Origin: Phycicoccus sp. Soil802
GTDB taxonomy: Bacteria > Actinomycetota > Actinomycetes > Actinomycetales > Dermatophilaceae
Reading direction: 5' to 3'
NCBI RefSeq assembly: GCF_001429605.1
Contig: NZ_LMSS01000002.1
Location: 124,001 to 188,000, forward strand
Length of the DNA: 64,000 nt
The notes beneath the pieces are model-generated. The model did no database searches. It had not been told where the DNA came from and worked only from the letters and a program-made list of their open reading frames with translations. How positions within the stretch are numbered: position 1 is the first letter of the stretch; the number at the start of each line of letters is the position of its first letter. This document shows positions 52,980-61,972 of the stretch, piece by piece. Made by a program: the position numbers and the translations under genes.

Positions 52980-53984
52980 ATGCGTATCGGACTCGCCGGC
53001 GTCGGCCGGATCGGCGCCTTCCACGCCGACACCCTCCGCAGCCTCGACGCCGTCGACCAGCTCGTCGTGGCCGATGTCGACGCGGCGCGCGCCCAGCAGG
53101 TCGCGGCCGACCGTGGACTGGAGTGGGCGGCCACCACCGACGAGCTGCTCGACTCGGGCCTCGACGCCCTGGTCATCGCCACTGCGACGCCCGGCCACGC
53201 CCCGCTGCTGCGGGCCGGGGTCGCCAAGGGCATCGCGACGTTCTGCGAGAAGCCGGTCGCCTCGACCCTCGACGAGACGATCGAGCTGACCCGGCTGGTC
53301 GAAGAGGCCGGTGTGCCCGTCCACGTCGGGTTCCAGCGGCGCTTCGACCAGGGCTACCGTCGGGCCCGCGACGTCGTGGCGTCGGGCGAGCTGGGCTTCG
53401 TGCACACCGTGGTGGCCCACACCCGCGACAGCGCGCCGCCGCCCGCCGCCTACGTGCCCACCAGCGGCGGCATCTTCCGCGACTGCAACGTGCACGACTT
53501 CGACATCATCCGGTTCGTCAGCGGGCGCGAGGTCGTCTCGGTCTACGCGACCGGGTCCAACCAGGGCGCGCGCTTCTTCGCCGACGCGGGCGACGTCGAC
53601 ACCGGGGCCGCCCTCCTCACCCTCGACGACGGCACGCTGGCCCAGGTCTCCTCGACCCGCTACAACGGGGCGGGCCACGACGTCCGGATGGAGGTGCTCG
53701 GTGAGCGCGGGGCCGTCGCCGTCGGTCTGGACGACTCGCTGGCCCTCCGGTCGCTGGAGGACGGTGTCGACTTCCCGCATGGACCGGTCACGATGACGTT
53801 CATGGAGCGCTTTCTGCCCGCCTACCGGGCCGAGCTGACTGCGTTCTTCGACGTCGCGGCCCGGCGCTCGCCCAGCCCGTGCACCCTCGATGACGCGCTC
53901 CAGGCGTTCCGGGTCGCGGAGGCCTGCGAGATCTCGCGCGCCGAGCGCCGCGTCGTCGACCTCACCGAGATCAAGGGGGCCTGA
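52980..53984 (+). CDS. iolG: myo-inositol 2-dehydrogenase
   Basis: 334 residues. Rossmann motif GLAGVGRIGAFHA, the catalytic EKP motif FCEKPVAS and the D-H pair in DCNVHDFDIIRF are those of GFO/IDH/MocA inositol dehydrogenases. Oxidises myo-inositol to 2-keto-myo-inositol with NAD+. First gene of the operon, two bases before iolE. No strong ribosome site before the ATG. Confidence 0.9.
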   Translation: MRIGLAGVGRIGAFHADTLRSLDAVDQLVVADVDAARAQQVAADRGLEWAATTDELLDSGLDALVIATATPGHAPLLRAGVAKGIATFCEKPVASTLDETIELTRLVEEAGVPVHVGFQRRFDQGYRRARDVVASGELGFVHTVVAHTRDSAPPPAAYVPTSGGIFRDCNVHDFDIIRFVSGREVVSVYATGSNQGARFFADAGDVDTGAALLTLDDGTLAQVSSTRYNGAGHDVRMEVLGERGAVAVGLDDSLALRSLEDGVDFPHGPVTMTFMERFLPAYRAELTAFFDVAARRSPSPCTLDDALQAFRVAEACEISRAERRVVDLTEIKGA

Positions 53985-53986
53985 CC

Positions 53987-54898
53987 GTGGCCGGCATCCC
54001 GTCCGAGGCCCTGGCCGACCGCATCGCGGGGGCGCCCATCTCGTGGGGCGTCTGCGAGGTGCCCGGCTGGGGCCACCAGCTGCCGCCTGAGGTGGTGCTC
54101 GCCCAGATGTCCGAGCTCGGCCTGGCCGCCACCGAGTTCGGTCCCGACGGGTTCCTGCCCGACTCGGCCGAGGACAAGGTCGCCACGCTGCGCAGCCACG
54201 GGCTCGCCGCGGTCGGTCAGTTCGTGCCGCTCGTCCTGCACGACCCGGGCCACGACCCGTTGCCCGAGCTCGAGGCCGCCATGGTCGACCTCACGGCAGC
54301 CGCTGCCTCCACCGTGGTCCTCGCAGCTGCGACGGGCGGGGAGGGGTACGACGACCGCCCGCAGCTCGACGACCAGGGCTGGGCGACCCTGCTGGCGAAC
54401 CTCGACCGGTTGGCTGCTGCGGCCGCCGCCCAGGGGCTCACCGCCACCCTGCACCCGCACGTCGGCACGATGGTCGAGACCGGCGAGGAGACCGACCGGG
54501 TGCTCGCGGGCAGCCGGATCGGGCTCTGCCTCGACACCGGCCACCTGCTCATCGGTGGCGGTGACCCGGTGCGCGTCGCCCGCGAGCACCCCGACCGGAT
54601 CGCGCACACCCACCTCAAGGACGTCCGGCTCGACCTCGCCCGCCGGGTGCAGGCCGGCGAGACGACCTACACCGACGCCGTCGCCGCGGGCATGTACGTC
54701 CCCCTGGGTCAGGGTGACGTCGACATCGCCGCCATCGTGGGCGCGCTCGAGGACAGTGGGTATGCCGGGTGGTACGTCCTCGAGCAGGACACCATCCTCC
54801 CGGGCGTCCCCGAGGGAGACGGTCCGGTGGCCGACGTCGAGGCGAGCTACTTCTACCTGCTGGGCCTGGCCGCCCAGCACTCCGGTGTGGGGATCTGA
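53987..54898 (+). CDS. iolE: Inosose dehydratase (IolE-like TIM barrel)
   Basis: 303 residues. APISWGVCEVPGWG near the N-terminus is the IolE signature; TLHPHVGTMVET, LCLDTGHLLIGG, HTHLKDV and VLEQD supply the metal-binding residues of the xylose-isomerase-like barrel. Dehydrates 2-keto-myo-inositol to the trione-diol. Position between iolG and iolC agrees. Confidence 0.9.
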   Translation: MAGIPSEALADRIAGAPISWGVCEVPGWGHQLPPEVVLAQMSELGLAATEFGPDGFLPDSAEDKVATLRSHGLAAVGQFVPLVLHDPGHDPLPELEAAMVDLTAAAASTVVLAAATGGEGYDDRPQLDDQGWATLLANLDRLAAAAAAQGLTATLHPHVGTMVETGEETDRVLAGSRIGLCLDTGHLLIGGGDPVRVAREHPDRIAHTHLKDVRLDLARRVQAGETTYTDAVAAGMYVPLGQGDVDIAAIVGALEDSGYAGWYVLEQDTILPGVPEGDGPVADVEASYFYLLGLAAQHSGVGI

Positions 54899-54899
54899 C

Positions 54900-55892
54900 G
54901 TGACCGACCCCACCGCGGACGAGGTGCACGACGGTGCCTACGACCTGGTCGCCATGGGGCGCACCGGGGTCGACATCTACCCGCTCCAGTTCGGCGTCGG
55001 GCTGGAGGAGGTCGAGACCTTCCAGAAGTTCCTCGGCGGCACCGCCACGAACGTCTCCGTCGCCGCGGCCCGGCACGGCCGTCAGGTCGCCCTGATCACG
55101 CGCACCGGTGCCGATGCCTTCGGGCGCTATGTCCACCAGGCGCTGCGCGGCTTCGGGGTCGACGACCGGTTCGTCGCGCCCGTCGACGGGCCGCCCACGC
55201 CGGTCACGTTCTGCGAGGTCTTCCCGCCCGACGACTTCCCCCTCTACTTCTACCGCTACCCCACGGCCCCCGACCTGCTGATCGAGGCGCAGGACCTGCC
55301 GCTCGAGGCGATCCGGGCCGCCCGGGTCTACTGGTCCACGGTCACCGGGCTCTCGCAGGAGCCCAGCCGCTCGGCGCACTTCGCCGCTTGGGAGACGCGG
55401 GCCCGGCGGCAGCACACCGTGCTCGACCTCGACTACCGGCCGATGTTCTGGCCGGACCCCGCCGAGGCCAGCGCCCAGGTGGGCCGCGCCCTCGGGCACG
55501 TCACCGTGGCGGTCGGCAACCGCGAGGAGTGCGAGGTGGCCGTGGGCGAGACCGACCCCCAGCGCGCGGCCGACGCCCTGCTCGAGCGTGGCGTCGAGCT
55601 GGCCGTCGTGAAGCAGGGCCCCAAGGGTGTGCTGGCGGCCACCCGCGACGAGCGGGTCGAGGTGGCGCCGTTCCCGGTGTCGGTCGTCAACGGCCTCGGG
55701 GCCGGTGACGCGTTCGGGGGCGCGCTGGTGCACGGGCTGCTCGAGGGCTGGGACCTGCGTCGGGTCATCGAGTTCGCCAATGTGGCAGGCGCGATCGTCG
55801 CGTCCCACCTCGAGTGCTCGAGCGCGATGCCCACGACCGCCGAGGTGCTCGACACCCTGGCCGGAGCAGGCCGACAGGACGCGCTCCGATGA
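54900..55892 (+). CDS. iolC: 5-dehydro-2-deoxygluconokinase
   Basis: 330 residues, PfkB/ribokinase family. GGTATNVSVAAARHG near residue 45, and NGLGAGDAFGGALVHG near the C-terminus with the catalytic Asp. Phosphorylates 2-deoxy-5-keto-gluconate. GTG start one base after the iolE stop; its stop overlaps the next start (ATGA). It is not fused to the aldolase, unlike the bifunctional IolC of many proteobacteria. Confidence 0.93.
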   Translation: MTDPTADEVHDGAYDLVAMGRTGVDIYPLQFGVGLEEVETFQKFLGGTATNVSVAAARHGRQVALITRTGADAFGRYVHQALRGFGVDDRFVAPVDGPPTPVTFCEVFPPDDFPLYFYRYPTAPDLLIEAQDLPLEAIRAARVYWSTVTGLSQEPSRSAHFAAWETRARRQHTVLDLDYRPMFWPDPAEASAQVGRALGHVTVAVGNREECEVAVGETDPQRAADALLERGVELAVVKQGPKGVLAATRDERVEVAPFPVSVVNGLGAGDAFGGALVHGLLEGWDLRRVIEFANVAGAIVASHLECSSAMPTTAEVLDTLAGAGRQDALR

Positions 55893-56824
55893 CAGGCGTC
55901 ACGGGCGCCAAGCCCGGCGTCGCGACCGGCTCGGTGACCGGCGCGGTCGACGTGGCCCAGCTGACCGAGCTGCGGGCCAGCGACCCGGAGGCGATCAGCC
56001 GGGCCTGGGCTGCCCGGGCCCGCCGCGACCTGCTTCGCGCCGACGGCCGACTGCTCCTCGTCGCCGCCGACCACCCGGCGCGGGGCGCCCTCGGGGTGCG
56101 CGCCGACCCGTGGGCGATGGCCAGCCGGCACGACCTGCTCGAGCGCCTGGTCACCGCGGTCTCGCGGCCCGGGGTCGACGGCGTGCTGGGGACGCCCGAC
56201 ATCCTCGACGACCTGCTGCTGCTCGGCGCGCTCGAGGACAAGGTCGTCATCGGCTCGATGAACCGCGGCGGCCTGCAGGGCGCGAGCTTCGAGCTCGACG
56301 ACCGGTTCACCGCCTACCGGGCGGAGGACATCGCGGCGTGCGGCCTCGACGGCGGCAAGACGCTGACCCGCATCTGCTACGACGACCCGGGCACCGTCGC
56401 CACGCTCGAAGCCACCGCCCACGCCGTCAACGAGCTCGCCGCACGAGGGCTGATGGCGATGGTCGAGCCGTTCCTCAGCGAGCGCCGGGAGGGACGGGTC
56501 GTCAACCTGCTCGACCCCGACTCGACGATCCGCTCCATCCACATCGCCTCGGGCCTGGGTGGCTCGAGTGCCCACACCTGGCTCAAGCTGCCGGTGGTCC
56601 CCGAGCTCGAGCGGGTGATGGACGCCACCACCCTCCCGACCCTGCTCCTGGGCGGCGACCCGCAGGGCGACCCGGAGGACACCTACGCCTCCTGGGGGCG
56701 CGCGCTCACCCTGCCGCCGGTGCGCGGACTCGTGGTGGGCCGGGCCCTGCTCTACCCGCCCGACGGTGACGTCGCAGCCGCCGTCGACATCGCCGGGGAG
56801 CTCGTGCACGGGGCGCGCCCGTGA
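55889..56824 (+). CDS. Cgl0158-family class I aldolase-type barrel protein of inositol catabolism
   Basis: 311 residues. RLLLVAADHPARGALGV, GTPDILDDLLLLGAL, RICYDDPGTVATLE and SAHTWLKLPVVPELERVM (candidate Schiff-base Lys) fit the Cgl0158 family found in actinobacterial iol clusters. It probably cleaves 2-deoxy-5-keto-gluconate-6-phosphate in place of IolJ, which is absent here. Overlaps both neighbours by four bases. Function is by context. Confidence 0.8.
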   Translation: MTGVTGAKPGVATGSVTGAVDVAQLTELRASDPEAISRAWAARARRDLLRADGRLLLVAADHPARGALGVRADPWAMASRHDLLERLVTAVSRPGVDGVLGTPDILDDLLLLGALEDKVVIGSMNRGGLQGASFELDDRFTAYRAEDIAACGLDGGKTLTRICYDDPGTVATLEATAHAVNELAARGLMAMVEPFLSERREGRVVNLLDPDSTIRSIHIASGLGGSSAHTWLKLPVVPELERVMDATTLPTLLLGGDPQGDPEDTYASWGRALTLPPVRGLVVGRALLYPPDGDVAAAVDIAGELVHGARP

Positions 56825-57741
56825 CCGTGGAGCAGAGCGGCGCCGACAACGCCCGCTGGGTCCTGCCCCTGGGGTCCGCCGCGGCCGACGGCTGGCCGGT
56901 CGCCGTGGACGACACGGTGGCGGGGTGGCAGCACACCAGCCTGCACGTCGCCACGCTCGCCGCCGGCGAGGAGCGCAGCCTCGCGGCCGGGGAGTGGGAG
57001 CACGTGGTGGTCCCGTTGAACGGGTCGGTCCGGGTGCGCCCCGACGACCACGACGACGTCGTGCTCGCCGGGCGGGCGCACGTGTTCGCCGGCCCCACCG
57101 ACGTCGCCCACCTGTCCCGCGACGTCGCCTTCACCGTGGTCGCCGAGGGCGGCCCCGCGCGGGTGGCCGTCTGCGGCGCGAAGGCGCGCACGCGGCATAC
57201 CCCTGCCGTCACGGTGGTGCCTGCGGCGCAGGTGCCGGTCGAGCTGAGGGGCGCCGGGGCAGCCAGCCGTGAGGTGCGCAACTTCGGCGTGCCCGGGGTG
57301 CTGGACGCCGACGCGATCATCGCCTGCGAGGTGGTGACACCCGCCGGCAACTGGAGCTCGTACCCGCCGCACAAGCACGACGAGCGGCGGGCCGGGGTCG
57401 AGACCGAGCTCGAGGAGATCTACTACTTCGAGGTGCGACCCGTCGACGACGCCCCCGAGGGCGCGGATCCGGTTGGCTACCAACGGGTCTACGGCACCGA
57501 CCAGCGGCCGATCGACGTCCTGGCCGAGGTGCGCACCGGCGACGTGGTCCTCGTGCCGCACGGCTGGCACGGTCCGTCGATGGCTGCGCCGGCGGCCCAC
57601 CTCTACTACCTCAACGTCATGGCTGGCCCCGGGCCGGAGCGGGCGTGGATGATCTGTGACGACCCGGCCCACACCTGGGTGCGCGACACCTGGGCGACCC
57701 AGGCCGTGGACCCTCGACTTCCGTTCGGAGACGACACATGA
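56821..57741 (+). CDS. iolB: 5-deoxy-glucuronate isomerase
   Basis: 306 residues. Double cupin of IolB/KduI type, with the metal site in SYPPHKHDE and ELEEIYYFEV and later VPHGWHGPSMAAP. Isomerises 5-deoxy-glucuronate to 2-deoxy-5-keto-gluconate. GTG start overlaps the aldolase stop; stop overlaps iolD. Confidence 0.94.
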   Translation: MTVEQSGADNARWVLPLGSAAADGWPVAVDDTVAGWQHTSLHVATLAAGEERSLAAGEWEHVVVPLNGSVRVRPDDHDDVVLAGRAHVFAGPTDVAHLSRDVAFTVVAEGGPARVAVCGAKARTRHTPAVTVVPAAQVPVELRGAGAASREVRNFGVPGVLDADAIIACEVVTPAGNWSSYPPHKHDERRAGVETELEEIYYFEVRPVDDAPEGADPVGYQRVYGTDQRPIDVLAEVRTGDVVLVPHGWHGPSMAAPAAHLYYLNVMAGPGPERAWMICDDPAHTWVRDTWATQAVDPRLPFGDDT

Positions 57742-59660
57742 GCGACACGGTGCGGCTGACCGTCGGCCAGGCGGTGGTGCGGTTCCTCGGCCAGCAGTGG
57801 AGCGAGCGCGACGGCGAGCGGCAGCGGCTGTTCGCCGGCTGCCTCGGCATCTTCGGCCACGGCAACGTCGCCGGGGTGGGGCAGGCCCTGCTGCAGGCGG
57901 AGCTCGCCTTCGAGGGCCACGAGGACGACAACCCGCTGCCCTACGTGCTGGCCCGCAACGAGCAGGCCATGGTGCACACCGCCGTCGGCTATGCCCGGCA
58001 GCGCGACCGCCTGCAGACCTGGGTCTGCACGGCGTCGGTCGGTCCCGGCTCGACCAACATGCTCACCGGCGCCGCCGTGGCGACGATCAACCGGATCCCG
58101 GTGCTGTTGCTGCCCTCGGGCACCTTTGCCACGCGGGTGTCCGCGCCGGTGCTCCAGGAGCTCGAGCAGCCGTATGCCGCGGACGTCACCGTCAACGACG
58201 CGTTCCGTCCCCTCTCGAAGTTCTTCGACCGGGTGACCCGCCCCGAGCAGCTGCCCGCTGCCCTGCTCGGCGCGATGCGCACCCTGACCGACCCCGTGGA
58301 CACCGGCGCCGTGACGATCGCCCTGCCGCAGGACGTGCAGGCCGAGGCGTTCGACTGGCCGGTCGAGCTGTTCAGCGAGCGCACCTGGCACATCGGCCGA
58401 CCGCCGGCCGAGGCGTCGCGGATCGCCGCTGCCGCGGACGTGATCCGGTCGGCCCGGCGCCCGCTGGTCGTCGCGGGTGGAGGTGTGCACTACTCCGGCG
58501 CCGAGGGGGCGCTCGCCGACTTCTGCGACGCGACCGGGATCCCGGTGGCCGAGACGCAGGCGGGCAAGGGCTCCCTGCTGCACGGCCACCCCCAGCTCGT
58601 GGGTGCGATCGGCTCGACCGGCACGACCGCCGCGAACGCCCTGGCCGCCGAGGCGGACGTCGTGATCGGGGTGGGCACCCGCTGGTCGGACTTCACCACC
58701 GCATCACGGAGTGCGTTCAAGGACAACGGAGTTCGCTTCGTCAACCTCAACGTCGCCCCGGTCGACGCCGTCAAGCAGGGTGGGCTGTCGGTGCTCGCGG
58801 ACGCTCGCGAGGCACTGACCGCGCTGACTTCGGCCCTGGTCGGGTACTCCGTCGACGAGGTGCACCGCGCCCGTCAGGCGGAGCTGTGGTCCGCGTGGGA
58901 CGAGCAGGTCGAGGCGACCTACCACCCGGGAGCGGCCGTCACCGACGCCCTGGCCGAGGGGCTGCTCACCCAGGGCGAGGTGCTCGGGGTGGTCAACGAG
59001 CTCGCCGACCCCCGCGACGTCGTGCTGTGCGCTGCCGGCTCGATGCCCGGCGACCTGCACAAGCTGTGGCGGGTCCGCGACCGCAAGGGCTACCACGTGG
59101 AGTACGGCTACTCCTGCATGGGCTACGAGATCCCGGCCGCGATCGGCGTCCGGCTAGCCGACGAGAGCCGTGAGGTCTTCGCGATGGTGGGCGACGGCGG
59201 CTACCTGATGATGCCGACCGAGCTCGTCACGGCGGTGCAGGAGCGGGTCAAGGTGATCGTCGTGCTGGTGCAGAACCACGGCTTCCACTCGATCGGCTCC
59301 CTCTCGGAGAGCCTCGGCTCCCAGCGGTTCGGCACCCGCTACCGCTACCGCGACGACGTCTCCGGTCGCCTGGATGGCGAGCCGCTGCCGGTCGACCTGG
59401 CCGCCAACGCGCGCAGCCTCGGCGCCCACGTCGTCGAGGTGCACTCGCGGGCCGGGCTCGAGGACGCGGTGAAGCAGGCGAAGGCGTCCAGCCACGCGGG
59501 TCCGGTGGTGATCCACGTGCAGACCGACCCCACCGTGCACTCGCCGGACAGCGGCTCGTGGTGGGACGTGCCGGTCGCCGAGGTGAGCGAGCTGGACAGC
59601 ACGCAGGCGGCCCACGCGGCCTACCTGGCGCACAAGGCTGACCAGCGCCCGCTGCTCTGA
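57738..59660 (+). CDS. iolD: 3D-trihydroxycyclohexane-1,2-dione hydrolase (ThDP enzyme)
   Basis: 640 residues. ThDP-dependent fold: RNEQAMVHTAVGYAR supplies the catalytic Glu, YGYSCMGYEIPAAIG and MVGDGGYLMMPTEL the diphosphate/Mg site. Opens the inositol ring. Last clear iol gene here; iolA (mmsA) and an inositol transporter are not in the window. Confidence 0.95.
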   Translation: MSDTVRLTVGQAVVRFLGQQWSERDGERQRLFAGCLGIFGHGNVAGVGQALLQAELAFEGHEDDNPLPYVLARNEQAMVHTAVGYARQRDRLQTWVCTASVGPGSTNMLTGAAVATINRIPVLLLPSGTFATRVSAPVLQELEQPYAADVTVNDAFRPLSKFFDRVTRPEQLPAALLGAMRTLTDPVDTGAVTIALPQDVQAEAFDWPVELFSERTWHIGRPPAEASRIAAAADVIRSARRPLVVAGGGVHYSGAEGALADFCDATGIPVAETQAGKGSLLHGHPQLVGAIGSTGTTAANALAAEADVVIGVGTRWSDFTTASRSAFKDNGVRFVNLNVAPVDAVKQGGLSVLADAREALTALTSALVGYSVDEVHRARQAELWSAWDEQVEATYHPGAAVTDALAEGLLTQGEVLGVVNELADPRDVVLCAAGSMPGDLHKLWRVRDRKGYHVEYGYSCMGYEIPAAIGVRLADESREVFAMVGDGGYLMMPTELVTAVQERVKVIVVLVQNHGFHSIGSLSESLGSQRFGTRYRYRDDVSGRLDGEPLPVDLAANARSLGAHVVEVHSRAGLEDAVKQAKASSHAGPVVIHVQTDPTVHSPDSGSWWDVPVAEVSELDSTQAAHAAYLAHKADQRPLL

Positions 59661-59698
59661 GCGCGCCACCCTGCGCAACACGGCAAGTGCGCGCGCCT

Positions 59699-59717
59699 CC
59701 GCCCAGCAGGTGGGCGG
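59699..59717. terminator. Hairpin after the iol operon
   Basis: CCGCCCA-GCAGG-TGGGCGG, 39 bases past the iolD stop, no U-tract. The 132-base gap to the next gene also has several short GCGC-rich palindromes. Confidence 0.5.
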
Positions 59718-59792
59718 AATCAGACGCAACTCGCGTGTCGCGGGCTGGAGCACCCGTGGCACCGGCAGAGGCCATGGGACAGAATCGGGCGC

Positions 59793-61316
59793 ATGGACAG
59801 ACGCGTGTCGATCGCGGCGACCGGTCCCGCGTCTGCCGACGCCGGCTTGGCCGCGGCGGCTGCTGGTGGCAACGCCGTCGACGTCGCGATCGCGGCGATG
59901 GTCTCGGCGATGACCACCGAGCCGGGCATCGTCTCGGCCGCCGGCGGCGCCTTCGTCAGCATCTGGCCGGCCGGTGGGGACCCCGAGCTCATCGACGGCA
60001 ACGTCGAGATGCCGGGCCGCGGCCAGGACCCCGACCGGTTCGGCGCCGGGTTGCGCGAGGTGCGCACCTCCTACGGTGGCGGGCTGACCCTGTATGCCGG
60101 TCACGGCTCGGTGGCGACGCCCGGCGCCTTCGCGGCGCTCGGGATCGCCCATGACCGGCACGGGTCGGCGCCGTGGCGCGAGGTGCTGGCCCCGAGCATC
60201 GACGCGGCGCGTACCGGCTACTCGATCGGCGGCGCCGCGGCGCGCTACCTGGCGATCACCGGCGACCTGGTCTTCGGCTGGGACGAGCACACCTGGCCCC
60301 TGGTCCGGGGCGCCGACGGCAGGATCGTCACCGCCGGGCAGCAGGCCACGAACCCCGACCTGGCCGACACCCTCGAGCAGATCTCCGTCGAAGGCGCCCG
60401 GTCGCTCTACACCGGCGACCTCGCGGCCCGGATCGCGGCAGACAGTGCCGCCCGCGGTGGGCTGGTCACGGCAGCCGACCTCGCGGCATACCGGGCGGTG
60501 GTCCGCACGCCGCTGCGGCTGGGGCTCGGCGAGTGGGACCTGGCGCTCAACCCACCACCCTCGGTCGGTGGTCCGATGCTCGCGGTGATGCTCCGCGAGC
60601 TGGCCGCGGCGGGCTGGGACTGGTCACGGATCATCGACATCCAGCAGCGGGTGCTGTCGTTCCGCCACCAGGTGCACGACCTGTCGACGGACCTGGAGGA
60701 GGACGGCTACGCGCTGCTGGAGTCGATCGACCGCAACGGGCTGGCCGGCCTGCCCACCTCGTCCTCGACCGCCCACGTCTCCGCGGTCGACAGCGACGGC
60801 ACCATCTGCGCGATCACCGCGTCGAGCGGATACGGCTCCGGCGCAACGGTGCCCGGCACCGGGCTGATGCTCAACAACTGCCTCGGCGAGCCCGAGCTCA
60901 ACCGGTTGGGGCTGCACGCGCTGGCCCCCGGCACCCGCCTGGCCTCCAACATGGCCCCGTCCGTCGCGAGGTCGTCGTCGGGGTCGGCGCTCGCGATCGG
61001 GAGCCCCGGCGCCGACCGGATCACCACGGCGCTCATGCAGGTGCTCGGCCGGCACTGCCTCTCGGGCACCCCGATGCAGGAGGCCATCGACGCGCCCCGG
61101 GTGCACGTGCGGATCCTCGACGACGGCACGCCGCGGGTGGACCACGAGGACGATCCGGAGATCTCGGCTGCGATCGAAAGCCTTGGGCTGCAGTCGTTCT
61201 CGCACGGCGCCACCTCGATGTTCTTCGGCGGGGTGGCCGCGGCCCGACGACTGGCCGACGGGTCGCTCGACGCCGCCGGGGACCCCCGCCGAGAGGCCGC
61301 CACCCGCGTCTCCTGA
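59793..61316 (+). CDS. Gamma-glutamyltransferase-family protein, cytoplasmic
   Basis: 507 residues. Ntn-hydrolase with the autocleavage/nucleophile Thr in SSTAHVSAVDSDG and later PGTGLMLNN and SPGADRITTAL. DAGLAAAAAGGNAVDVAIAA begins the fold almost at residue 15, so there is no signal peptide, unlike classical Ggt. Could act on glutathione-like or gamma-glutamyl conjugates, or as an acylase. Follows iolD but after a hairpin, so probably a separate unit. Confidence 0.85.
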   Translation: MDRRVSIAATGPASADAGLAAAAAGGNAVDVAIAAMVSAMTTEPGIVSAAGGAFVSIWPAGGDPELIDGNVEMPGRGQDPDRFGAGLREVRTSYGGGLTLYAGHGSVATPGAFAALGIAHDRHGSAPWREVLAPSIDAARTGYSIGGAAARYLAITGDLVFGWDEHTWPLVRGADGRIVTAGQQATNPDLADTLEQISVEGARSLYTGDLAARIAADSAARGGLVTAADLAAYRAVVRTPLRLGLGEWDLALNPPPSVGGPMLAVMLRELAAAGWDWSRIIDIQQRVLSFRHQVHDLSTDLEEDGYALLESIDRNGLAGLPTSSSTAHVSAVDSDGTICAITASSGYGSGATVPGTGLMLNNCLGEPELNRLGLHALAPGTRLASNMAPSVARSSSGSALAIGSPGADRITTALMQVLGRHCLSGTPMQEAIDAPRVHVRILDDGTPRVDHEDDPEISAAIESLGLQSFSHGATSMFFGGVAAARRLADGSLDAAGDPRREAATRVS

Positions 61317-61344
61317 GATCCTCCTGCCGCCTCCCCCTTCCCGC

Positions 61345-61413
61345 ACTTGTTGCGCGTAGGTCCTCACCAGACCCCTCAACCAGGCGTCCAGTGACCAGCA
61401 GGTGGCAACAAGT
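61345..61413. repeat. Long-spaced inverted repeat ACTTGTTGC / GCAACAAGT
   Basis: Nine-base arms at 61345-61353 and 61405-61413 with a 51-base spacer in the 182-base gap before the next gene. Same layout as the unit at 42509-42578 (ACTT...AAGT ends), different core. Confidence 0.6.
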
Positions 61414-61498
61414 CAGCCTGGGTCCGGCGGCGTCATGTATCAGGAGGTGTCGGGTCACACTCCTTGACGTACACCCTCGGGGGAGGAGCCGAACAGCC

Positions 61499-61972
61499 GT
61501 GGCACGACACACCACCGCAGCAGCGGTCGACCTGGGCTGGGCCGACGCCGTCGAGCTGGCCGGTCGCCTGCTGCGCGGCGCGTCCTTGGCCCACCTCGAG
61601 CTCGGGGACCTGCCAGCGGGGGAACGGGCCACCCTCGAGACCACGCTGACCTACGAGCAGCAGTGCACCCGCGGGGAGGCGCGTCGGGGTGAGGCGTCAC
61701 CGGCCGACGTGGTGGTCACCGACCGTCGCATCCTCGTCAGCCGCCCGCTGCGGGGGCTGCTCAGCCTCTGGCACGTCGACCTCGAGAACCTCCAGCTCGG
61801 CGTGACCGGTCAGCAGTGCCACCTCGACCTGCACCCGGTGGGCATCAACCCGAGGGTGCGCCTCACCGGCGAGGCCGCACCGATGGTGGCCCTCCACGTG
61901 GCGCACGCCGTCTTCCCGAGCACCTGGGCGCGGCTGTCCGGGTTGCTGCCGCTGCTCGACTGCGCGGCCTAG
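61499..61972 (+). CDS. Small protein of unknown function (PH-like pattern)
   Basis: 157 residues, soluble. The central part (VVVTDRRILVSRP then LWHVDLENLQLGV) resembles the beta strands of bacterial PH-like domains that follow a T/D-R-R-I-L/V motif; I am not sure of the fold. GTG at 61499 follows GGGGGAGGAG. It ends in TAG that shares CTAG with the stop of the convergent MATE gene. No functional clue from neighbours. Confidence 0.65.
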   Translation: MARHTTAAAVDLGWADAVELAGRLLRGASLAHLELGDLPAGERATLETTLTYEQQCTRGEARRGEASPADVVVTDRRILVSRPLRGLLSLWHVDLENLQLGVTGQQCHLDLHPVGINPRVRLTGEAAPMVALHVAHAVFPSTWARLSGLLPLLDCAA

